Notes under the pieces: generated by a model
What the model was told of the DNA's origin: nothing
The model's database searches: none
The model's input: only the letters and a program-made list of their open reading frames with translations
Made by a program: the position numbers and the translations under genes
In this document: one piece after another, positions 57,461 to 64,000 of the stretch
How the letters are laid out: every line of letters begins with the position of its first letter
Position numbering within the stretch: the stretch's first letter is position 1
Assembly: GCA_002928965.1 (NCBI GenBank)
Contig: PERU01000001.1
Location: forward strand, 434,001 to 498,000
Length of the DNA stretch: 64,000 bases
Origin: Methylomonas sp.
Lineage (GTDB): Bacteria > Pseudomonadota > Gammaproteobacteria > Methylococcales > Methylomonadaceae
Direction of reading: 5' to 3'

Positions 57461-58804
57461 CTAAACAGTGTAGTCGACTACTACGCAATTACGGCCCTGT
57501 TTTTTAGCGCGAAACAGGGCTTTGTCAACCCGATCGAAGAACTCGTTTTCTTTTTCCATCATTGAAAACTGACCAACAGCGATGCTGACGGTGATGCTGA
57601 TTCGATTCAAAAACACTGCATTTTCAATGTCCAGTCTAATTCGGTTGGCAAATTCATAAGCATTGGTCAGTGAGGTGTGCGGTAACAAAATTGCAAATTC
57701 TTCGCCGCCCCAACGGATCACATCGTCCATGGTCCGAGTGAAGTCAGTCAGTTTTTGGCTGATGGCTTTTATCACTTCATCGCCAATCAAGTGTCCGTAG
57801 CTATCATTGATGTTTTTAAAATAATCAATATCGATGATCAACAACGAAAATTCATCGGTGTTGTAACGGCGTATGCGTTCGATTTCTTCTTTTAGGCGTT
57901 TTTGCAACATGCGCCGATTGCCCAATCCGGTTAATGGATCTTCCAGGGCGGACTTTTCAAAACCCAGTGCTTTGGATTCCAGGATGGATACCAGCTCTTT
58001 TAATTCGCTGGCATGGTGTTTGATCAAATCAACCCAAGTACCGTAGGCAAAGCCGACCAATTCGCTTTGGGTTACCACACCCACTAATTGATTCTCGGCA
58101 TCAACCACCACGCAACGTTTTATCTTCAGGCTTTTCAGTTGGTTAAGTGCATCGTGGATGGTAGCGAAAATCGGCGTGGTGATCACCGGACTGACCATGT
58201 AGCTGGACAAGGGCAATGCAGTGCTTTTTCCTGAGGAAATAATGCCGAAAATATCTTTGGTGGTGACGATGCCGACCGGAATACCGTTGTCAACCACGAT
58301 GATGGAGTCTTCAATGTTGCGTAGGTGGTTTAAAACATCTTCCAGAATCCACTCGGCAGAAAATGTCACTGGCTCGGATCGGCTAACCATTTCGCCAATG
58401 GTTTTCTTTTGTACCAATACTGCCGGATCAATAGCTGAAATAATATCGCTATAGGTCAGGATGCCGCTGAGTTTGTCGTCATCATCTAAAATGCCCAGAT
58501 AGCGCCCTTGGCTTCTTTCCAGGACTTCCATGCCGGCCAGAATATGCTCATGTTCTGAAATAGAGGGGATTTTTTTTAACGGTACCTCATTCAATTGAGT
58601 ATGAATGTGTCTGCCATCCTGAGTATGCTGTAGCAAGTCTTCTACCGAGAATACGTAATAACCGCTGTCTTTTTCAATCAGTACACTGCTGACATTGTGC
58701 TGATCCAGCAGGTTTGAAACTGCTTGCAGTGTCATGTCCTGGGTAGCGCGCAGTACTGATTTTTGCGCAATTGAACCTACTGTTGGGAAAACTGAAAATT
58801 CCAT
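57461..58804 (-). CDS. CBS-domain diguanylate cyclase
   Basis: A 447-aa soluble protein. Four CBS motifs in two Bateman modules (residues 1-260; e.g. IVVDNGIPVGIVTTKDIFGII and CVVVDAENQLVGVVTQSEL) may sense an adenine nucleotide. The GGDEF domain follows (about 285-440), with DPLTGLGNRRML, IDIDYFKNINDSYGHLIGDEV and the active site WGGEEFAILLPH. An RxxD inhibitory site (RTMD) lies five residues before it. It should make c-di-GMP. It is 27 bases downstream of a response regulator on the same strand. Confidence 0.93.
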   Translation of the reverse strand: MEFSVFPTVGSIAQKSVLRATQDMTLQAVSNLLDQHNVSSVLIEKDSGYYVFSVEDLLQHTQDGRHIHTQLNEVPLKKIPSISEHEHILAGMEVLERSQGRYLGILDDDDKLSGILTYSDIISAIDPAVLVQKKTIGEMVSRSEPVTFSAEWILEDVLNHLRNIEDSIIVVDNGIPVGIVTTKDIFGIISSGKSTALPLSSYMVSPVITTPIFATIHDALNQLKSLKIKRCVVVDAENQLVGVVTQSELVGFAYGTWVDLIKHHASELKELVSILESKALGFEKSALEDPLTGLGNRRMLQKRLKEEIERIRRYNTDEFSLLIIDIDYFKNINDSYGHLIGDEVIKAISQKLTDFTRTMDDVIRWGGEEFAILLPHTSLTNAYEFANRIRLDIENAVFLNRISITVSIAVGQFSMMEKENEFFDRVDKALFRAKKQGRNCVVVDYTV

Positions 58805-58831
58805 TAATTCAAACAGAGATTGAAGTAAAAA

Positions 58832-59476
58832 TCAGCCAAAGTATGTTTTGGGTATGAAAATGGCGTCCTTGCTGGAGGATTTGAATGAATTGTAGGTATG
58901 CAGTAGTTCCGTAATAGATTTGGCATGTATCTTTCGCATTAAGTTGGCACGATGCACTTTGACAGTTTTAATGGAAATTGTCAGCTTTTCGGAAATTTCT
59001 TTACTGGTCAAACCATCCGCAATCAGCTCACAGGTTTGCAATTCGCGTTTGGTCAGGGTGACAAACAGGCTCTGAACACGGTTTTCTTGTTCATGGCTGG
59101 CAAACGCCTCATCCAGGGTTTGTTTCATTGATTCAAGTCTGAACGGTTTTTCCATGAAATCAAATAGTTTGGTGTTAACTATTCGGAGTGCTTTGGCTAA
59201 TTGAGCAGGACGACTGATACAAATTTTGGGGGCATGATGCAGAAAATCCAAAGTCGGTATGACTTTGAAAATTTCTGAATATTTGGGGTCGAAAACCACG
59301 CAAAACATCTGTTTGTGTATGGCAAACTGGTGACGGTTATCACTGGCCCAATTCATCAAGTCACTGTGATCGGTAAAATGATGCGTATGTGCGGCCAATG
59401 TGTCTGAAAACCTTAAAATACCTTTGTAAGAAGACACATCGTCATCGATGACTAGAATGATTCTATTCAATTTCAT
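58832..59476 (-). CDS. FixJ/NarL-like response regulator
   Basis: A 214-aa regulator. The receiver (residues 1-115) has the acidic pocket VIDDD, a phosphoacceptor Asp in VVFDPKYSE, Ser in KICISR and Lys in FMEKPF. The LuxR-type helix-turn-helix (about 140-200) reads LTKRELQTCELIADGLTSKEISEKLTISIKTVKVHRANLMRKI. I start at ATG 59476, where the receiver begins; the frame is open to GTG 59548. No histidine kinase is adjacent. It forms an operon with the CBS-GGDEF gene and may control it. Confidence 0.88.
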   Translation of the reverse strand: MKLNRIILVIDDDVSSYKGILRFSDTLAAHTHHFTDHSDLMNWASDNRHQFAIHKQMFCVVFDPKYSEIFKVIPTLDFLHHAPKICISRPAQLAKALRIVNTKLFDFMEKPFRLESMKQTLDEAFASHEQENRVQSLFVTLTKRELQTCELIADGLTSKEISEKLTISIKTVKVHRANLMRKIHAKSITELLHTYNSFKSSSKDAIFIPKTYFG

Positions 59477-59627
59477 AGCGTGATAATCAATGAATGCCTT
59501 TAGTAATCTAGCCAAGAAAAAAGCGGAAATTGTAAACTTATATTTCACTTTGTCTATTGGCCCAAAGCCTTAGGAGGTGATGAGCCGTTGCAGTTGGCAG
59601 TGTTTTGGTTTTGGCAGACAAGTACAG

Positions 59628-60065
59628 TTAACAACGTAAGGTAAAAGTCACCGGGCCATTGTTAATTAACGACACCTGCATATCCGCGCCGAATTCGCCA
59701 AATTGGCTGCCGGGATAGACTTCACTGGCCAATTGCTGAAAATAGCCAAACAATTCCCGCCCCATTTGCGGGGGTGCTGCAGAGGCAAAACTGGGTCGAT
59801 TGCCTTTTTGAGTATCGGCCGCCAGCGTAAATTGCGGCACGATCAGTAAGCCGCCATGGATGTCACGCAAGCTGAGATTCATTTTATCGTCGGCGTCCGC
59901 AAAGATACGGTAATTGAGGATGCGCTCCAACAGTCGATTCGCCTGTTGCTGAGTATCGTTTTTTTCCACGGCTACCAAAGCCATGATGCCTTCGCCGATG
60001 ATGCCGATATCCACATGGTTGACGGTGACTTTAGCGTGAGTGACGCGTTGAATGATGCTGATCAT
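59628..60065 (-). CDS. dtd: D-aminoacyl-tRNA deacylase
   Basis: Removes D-amino acids (and glycine from mischarged tRNA-Ala) in protein quality control. A 145-aa single domain starting MISIIQRVTHAKVTVNHVDIGIIGEGIMALVAVEK, with SLRDIHGGLLIVPQFTLAAD, RPSFASAAPP and the cross-subunit motif NNGPVTFTLRC. It is first in a minus-strand cluster with its own start 32 bases above the ggct-like gene's stop on the reverse reading. Confidence 0.97.
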   Translation of the reverse strand: MISIIQRVTHAKVTVNHVDIGIIGEGIMALVAVEKNDTQQQANRLLERILNYRIFADADDKMNLSLRDIHGGLLIVPQFTLAADTQKGNRPSFASAAPPQMGRELFGYFQQLASEVYPGSQFGEFGADMQVSLINNGPVTFTLRC

Positions 60066-60097
60066 GCTGGAATTTTATGGGTTGAACGCAGTTGAAA

Positions 60098-60529
60098 TTA
60101 TCGCGGTGAGCGATGCCTATCGGGCAGGTAATTCAAATAGTCACCACCGCTGATGTGCTTTAATCCGCTAGTAGGATGATTGTAAACATAAACCCAGCAC
60201 GTTAAGCGCCGTCCATCAGAGAATGTTACACATTTTGTTAGTCGTTTGTACTCATGCGGCTGTGGGAATTGGCTGGCGCATTCTTCATATTGATCCAGGC
60301 TTTTTAACAATTTGTCGGGTTGCTTCAAGCGATACACTTCACCCTGAACTTCAAAGCCGCTGAATGCAGGGGTTGTAATAAGTCCTGGATAATTATCGAC
60401 TAGATACAGTTTGCCGGGTAGGTGGGCTGTGCCGATAAACACTACCTGATTGTTTAAGAGCGCATGTAAACTGCCATCAAGGGCTTGGCGCAAACTGCCA
60501 TAAACAAATAGATGATTTACTCTCGGCAC
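60098..60529 (-). CDS. gamma-glutamylcyclotransferase-like protein (YtfP family)
   Basis: A 143-aa protein with the AIG2/GGCT fold start VNHLFVYGSLRQALDGSLHALL (substrate loop YGSLR) and VYRLKQPDKLLKSLDQYEECA with the catalytic-type Glu. The reaction may be release of 5-oxoproline from gamma-glutamyl compounds, but the physiological substrate is unknown. It is close to greB (12-base gap) and dtd. Confidence 0.9.
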   Translation of the reverse strand: MPRVNHLFVYGSLRQALDGSLHALLNNQVVFIGTAHLPGKLYLVDNYPGLITTPAFSGFEVQGEVYRLKQPDKLLKSLDQYEECASQFPQPHEYKRLTKCVTFSDGRRLTCWVYVYNHPTSGLKHISGGDYLNYLPDRHRSPR

Positions 60530-60541
60530 GATGCGGTTAAA

Positions 60542-61033
60542 TCAGTATCTAATGTTAACCAAGTAATATCGAATGTGCTTATCGCCTTGATGGATCACCA
60601 CTTTGTCATCGATATGCTTTTTTAACAGCGCCCGTGCCAAGGGTGAATCCAGGCTGATTAAACCGCCGCTGGTATCAATTTCATCTGCACCAACGATGCG
60701 ATAAGTCACGTCATCACCGTCTTCATTTTCCAAGGTAACCCAGGCACCGAAAAATACTTGACCTTGATTGCCGGGTTTCTCGGAAACCACAGTCAAAGAG
60801 GGTAGACGTTTTTGTAAATAATGAATGCGCCGGTCAATCTCGCGTAACTCTTTTTTGCGATAAATATATTCTGCATTTTCCGAGCGATCGCCTTCTGCCG
60901 CGGCAGCGGAAACGGCTGCCGTGACATGCTTGCGTCTTTCCCACAGGGCTTTTAATTCCTGCTCCAAAACTGTATAGCCTTCTGCGGTAATGTAAGGCGA
61001 AGATTTTGGTTTGGGTGGTCTCCAACGTGACAT
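60542..61033 (-). CDS. greB: transcription elongation factor GreB
   Basis: Rescues backtracked RNA polymerase by stimulating transcript cleavage. A 163-aa protein starting [27 protein letters not shown]. The coiled-coil tip carries [23 protein letters not shown] with the acidic pair (ENAE). The carboxy-terminal FKBP-like domain includes [23 protein letters not shown] and [14 protein letters not shown]. The Arg/Pro-rich start distinguishes GreB from GreA. Confidence 0.96.
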   Translation of the reverse strand: MSRWRPPKPKSSPYITAEGYTVLEQELKALWERRKHVTAAVSAAAAEGDRSENAEYIYRKKELREIDRRIHYLQKRLPSLTVVSEKPGNQGQVFFGAWVTLENEDGDDVTYRIVGADEIDTSGGLISLDSPLARALLKKHIDDKVVIHQGDKHIRYYLVNIRY

Positions 61034-61089
61034 GGGCTTTCGGCTTAAGGTTATAATAAGAATTTAATACAAACTATCTAAAGGCAGTC

Positions 61090-61566
61090 ATGCAAATCAC
61101 TGATAAAACAGCTGTTTCAATTCATTATACCTTAACCAATCCCAGCGGCGAGGAGTTGGATAGTTCGCGTGGAGAAGAGCCGTTGTTGTATTTGCATGGT
61201 GCCGGCAACATCATCGGCGGATTGGAAACGGCACTGACGGGTAAATCTGTGGGCGATACCTTTACCGTCACCATTCCACCAGCCGATGCGTACGGTGAAA
61301 TGGCGCCGGATATGGTACAAGTGGTTTCGAAAAAAATGTTTGACGGTATGGATATAGAAATTGGCATGCAGTTTCATGCAGATGTCAGCCATGGTTCCGG
61401 CGTTATCACCATCACTGAAATCAATGGTGACGATGTCACAGTGGATGGCAATCATCCACTGGCTGGTGAAACGCTGATTTTTGATGTGGAAGTACTGGAT
61501 GTCAGACCTGCAACCCCAGACGAGTGGGCGCATGGACATATTCATGGTGCGGGGTGTAATCATTAA
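61090..61566 (+). CDS. slyD: FKBP-type peptidyl-prolyl isomerase SlyD
   Basis: A 158-aa cytosolic isomerase and chaperone. The FKBP part is MQITDKTAVSIHYTLTNPSGEELDSS...LLYLHGAGNIIGGLETALTG; an IF (insert-in-flap) domain lies between residues 70-120. The tail WAHGHIHGAGCNH is a short His/Cys-rich metal end, far shorter than in E. coli SlyD. Divergent from greB with a 56-base gap. Confidence 0.94.
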   Translation: MQITDKTAVSIHYTLTNPSGEELDSSRGEEPLLYLHGAGNIIGGLETALTGKSVGDTFTVTIPPADAYGEMAPDMVQVVSKKMFDGMDIEIGMQFHADVSHGSGVITITEINGDDVTVDGNHPLAGETLIFDVEVLDVRPATPDEWAHGHIHGAGCNH

Positions 61567-61664
61567 AACTAATCCGTTTGGTGGAGAAACAGGTTTAGTT
61601 TTTCGCTAAATAATATTAATTTGCTGGGCTTAAACCGACCTAAGATTAGGTTTGGGAGGGATGT

Positions 61665-62642
61665 ATGAACGACCCTGAAATGCTTTATGAACGGTTAAGA
61701 AATGCTGTGCCCATTTCACCCAAAACCGTGTTGTTGGGGATTTTGGTGCTTACCGCCGTCAATATGTCGTTTTATACAATCCCTGCCGAATCTGAAGGTA
61801 TTGTGTTGCGGTTTGGCCGCTACATCGACAAAGTGCCTTCCGGTTTGCATGCCAAGTTACCGTTTGGCATTGACGATGTGATTGAAGTACCTACTCAGCG
61901 CCAACAAAAACTTGAATTTGGTTTTGCGTCATCTTCCTACACCAATCCGGATCAAATCGGCAACGACCCCAATTTGGAAAAATCCATGGTGACGGGTGAT
62001 TTGAATGCCGCGCTGGTGGAATGGATCGTGCAATATCGCATTACCGATCCTGAAAAGTATTTATTCGATGTGCGTGATCCCGGCACCACCTTGCGGGATA
62101 TTTCCGAAGCGGTGATGCGGGAAGTGGTGGGTGACCGGACGGTGGATGAAATCATCACCATAGGTCGCCAAGAGATTGAAGATTCCGTGTTGGCGAGGAT
62201 GCGAACCATTGCTGAACGCTACAATCTGGGCGTTTCGATCAATCAAGTACAACTCAAAAACGTCAATCCGCCGGTGCCGGTGCAGTCGTCGTTTAACGAA
62301 GTCAACCGGGCCCAGCAGGACCGGGAAAATGTCATCAACATTGCGAATGGCGAATACAACAAAGCCGTTCCCCGCACCCGCGGCGAAGCCGATCAAACCA
62401 TCCGGGCCGCAGAAGGCTATCGTTTCAAACGTATCAATGAAGCAGAGGGCGATGCTGCCGCCTTCAATCAGGTTTTGGAACAATACTTAAAAGCGCCGGA
62501 TGTCACCCGTGCGCGTATTTATCTGGAAACGCTAGGTGATGTACTGCCGCAGGCCAGACAACAAATCATCGTCGATGATACGGTACAGCAGATCATGCCG
62601 ATGTTGCCGTTAAACGCCAAAATACTGGAGGCTGCGCCATGA
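61665..62642 (+). CDS. second HflK-like SPFH membrane protein
   Basis: A 325-aa stomatin/prohibitin-family protein distinct from the hflK at 37.8 kb. It has an amino-terminal membrane segment (TVLLGILVLTAVNMSFYTI), then ESEGIVLRFGRYIDKVPSGLHAKLPFGIDDVIEV and a coiled coil ending in ARQQIIVDDTVQQIMPMLPL. It lacks the Gly-rich cytosolic leader. Its last codons overlap the next gene by four bases. It probably forms a complex with the HflC-like partner, possibly at FtsH. Confidence 0.9.
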   Translation: MNDPEMLYERLRNAVPISPKTVLLGILVLTAVNMSFYTIPAESEGIVLRFGRYIDKVPSGLHAKLPFGIDDVIEVPTQRQQKLEFGFASSSYTNPDQIGNDPNLEKSMVTGDLNAALVEWIVQYRITDPEKYLFDVRDPGTTLRDISEAVMREVVGDRTVDEIITIGRQEIEDSVLARMRTIAERYNLGVSINQVQLKNVNPPVPVQSSFNEVNRAQQDRENVINIANGEYNKAVPRTRGEADQTIRAAEGYRFKRINEAEGDAAAFNQVLEQYLKAPDVTRARIYLETLGDVLPQARQQIIVDDTVQQIMPMLPLNAKILEAAP

Positions 62643-63601
62643 ATACATCCCTAAAGGCGGGTTTTTCGCTCGGCATCCTGGCGCTGGCTTTTTACCTGTC
62701 AGCGTTCACTGTCAATCAAGCCGAGCAGGTGATTATTACCCAATTTGGCCGGCCAATCGGCGATCCGGTCACAGAACCGGGTTTGCATTTCAAACTGCCC
62801 TTCGTGCAACAGGTCAACAGCTTTGATAAACGCTATCTGGCCTGGGACGGGCCGATGGTGGAAATGTCCACCAAGGACAAAACCTATGTGCAGGTCGATA
62901 CCTTCGCCCGCTGGCGGATTACCGACCCGATGCGATACTACCTGCGCTTGCGGGATGAGCGCAGCGCTCAATCCCGTCTGGAAGATATTTTGGGCAGTGA
63001 AACCCGCACCGCCATTGCCAGAAACGAGTTAATCGAAGTGGTACGTACCGATAAGGATCGTAAACCCTTTGTCGATGAAACCCTGGGTGAATTGGTGGGC
63101 GAGGGCACTTTGGGCCAATTAAGACCGATTCGGGTGGGTCGGGTAGCCATCGAAAACAGTGTGTTCGACGCTGCTGCACCCAAACTTGAAGAATTTGGCA
63201 TCCAGTTGCTGGATGTGCGTTTTAAGCGCATCAATTACAACCAGGAAGTTTTGGAGCGTATATATCAACGGATGATCAGCGAACGGCTGCAAATTGCCCA
63301 GCGTTTCAGATCGGAAGGTGAGGGTGAAGCGGCCCGTATTAATGGTAATAGGGAGCGCGACATCAACGAAATTCAGTCCACCGCCTATAAGCGGGTACAG
63401 GAAATTCAAGGTGAAGCCGACGCTAAAGCCACTGAAATTTACGCCAAAGCCTATGCGCAAAAGCCTGAAGCAGCCAGGTTTTACAAGTTTACCAAGAGCA
63501 TGGAAACCTACCGCAAGGTCATCAACAGCGATGCCACTATTGTGTTGTCGACCAACAGCGAATTATTTGGCTTGTTGAAGCGGGCGGAAGCAAAGGATTA
63601 A
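62639..63601 (+). CDS. second HflC-like SPFH membrane protein
   Basis: A 320-aa partner of the preceding gene. It has a membrane segment (FSLGILALAFYLSAFTV), SPFH motifs (QAEQVIITQFGRPIGDPVTEPGLHFKLPFVQQVNSFDKRYLAWDGP), then a long coiled coil with ERLQIAQRFRSEGEGEAARI. It is longer than the hflC at 39 kb (284 aa). The upstream overlap means coupled translation. A duplicated HflKC system in one genome is less usual. Confidence 0.9.
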   Translation: MNTSLKAGFSLGILALAFYLSAFTVNQAEQVIITQFGRPIGDPVTEPGLHFKLPFVQQVNSFDKRYLAWDGPMVEMSTKDKTYVQVDTFARWRITDPMRYYLRLRDERSAQSRLEDILGSETRTAIARNELIEVVRTDKDRKPFVDETLGELVGEGTLGQLRPIRVGRVAIENSVFDAAAPKLEEFGIQLLDVRFKRINYNQEVLERIYQRMISERLQIAQRFRSEGEGEAARINGNRERDINEIQSTAYKRVQEIQGEADAKATEIYAKAYAQKPEAARFYKFTKSMETYRKVINSDATIVLSTNSELFGLLKRAEAKD

Positions 63602-63662
63602 AAAATTTCACAGGCTTTCTGTTATCAATCAACAACCCATGCAACGTTATTTCTAATCAACC

Positions 63663-64000
63663 ATGCCATTATTTTCTTACAAGGTAGTTAACAATCAAGG
63701 TGTGACCGAGGAAGGTGTGCGCGATGCTAAGGATGAGCAGGCGTTACTGTTGGAGTTGCAGACTCAGGGTTTGATCCCCATCCGTATCGATACAGCCAAA
63801 GATAAGACCTTTCTGGGGATCAGGCTTAAATCGGCAGGCTTAAAGTTATCGAATAAAGAAATCGGCATGTTGACCAGTGAATTGGCAACCTTGTTGGAAT
63901 CCGGTCTGCCGCTGGATCGTTCGCTGACTATTTTGCTGCAGTTAACCGAAGACAACCTCAAGCTCAACAAACTGGTGGCGAATGTTTTAGAGAGAGTCAA
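63663..64000 (+). CDS. GspF/PilC-family inner-membrane platform protein (partial)
   Basis: The plus frame from ATG 63663 is open to the window edge and reads MPLFSYKVVNNQGVTEEGVRDAKDEQALLLELQTQGLIPIRI, then SNKEIGMLTSELATLLESGLPLDRSLTILLQLTE. This matches the amino-terminal cytosolic domain of type II secretion GspF and type IV pilus PilC. GspF is favoured by the F-Y-K-x-V start and the LATLLESGLPL motif. The rest lies outside. No clear ribosome site is seen. Confidence 0.88.
   Translation, partial: MPLFSYKVVNNQGVTEEGVRDAKDEQALLLELQTQGLIPIRIDTAKDKTFLGIRLKSAGLKLSNKEIGMLTSELATLLESGLPLDRSLTILLQLTEDNLKLNKLVANVLERV

Overview
The window reads as a chromosomal segment of a gammaproteobacterium. The right half has the classic gammaproteobacterial order hfq-hflX-hflK-hflC-hisZ-purA, followed by alaC-hom-thrC, recJ, dapA-bamC, purL, dtd, greB and slyD. 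Moderate GC, many c-di-GMP/PAS signalling genes and a type IV pilus or T2SS gene at the right edge would fit a methanotroph-like Methylococcales genome, but no pathway gene in the window proves that, so this is a guess at order level.

Layout. (1) 0.2-7.4 kb: a YceK-like lipoprotein and a type I restriction-modification locus in the unusual order hsdR-hsdS-X-hsdM, where X is a membrane-anchored protein of unknown function. (2) 7.5-9.4 kb: a two-gene minus-strand operon, an unknown protein followed by an XRE/ImmA-peptidase fusion, with a promoter and a palindromic operator that overlap. (3) 9.5-14.4 kb: a Tn554-like transposon (two tyrosine recombinases plus a DUF4160/DUF2442-HTH pair) inserted into the HMCES/YedK DNA-crosslink repair gene, which is cut into two recognisable halves. 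(4) 14.6-16.4 kb: umuD-umuC, divergent from the broken yedK. (5) 16.6-28.1 kb: an accessory region, mostly AT-rich, of unknown small genes, an H-NS-like protein, a CoiA-like nuclease divergent from a membrane/zinc-ribbon protein, and a UDG-like protein preceded by a ribbon-helix-helix protein with a palindromic operator. It also holds a 53-aa protein whose downstream RNA has two hairpins with CCTCC-type (anti-Shine-Dalgarno) loops and a terminator. The region ends at tRNA-Ser(GGA), beyond which lies the amino-terminal remnant of a P4-type integrase. (6) 28.8-33.6 kb: a minus-strand operon of CheB-CheR-PAS and PAS-GGDEF-EAL proteins. (7) 34.1-64 kb: housekeeping genes, ending in a second HflK/HflC-like pair and the start of a gspF/pilC gene.

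How it works together. The left 28 kb is a mosaic of defence, SOS and mobile functions: restriction, repressor/protease pairs, error-prone polymerase, recombinases, DNA-processing enzymes and a nucleoid silencer. The right half contains a translation/RNA and membrane-protease block (ettA, hfq, hflX, hflKC), the threonine branch (alaC-hom-thrC), the lysine/outer-membrane pair dapA-bamC, and purine synthesis (purA, purL). purL is bracketed by two 160-bp MITE copies in opposite orientation, both flanked by TA.
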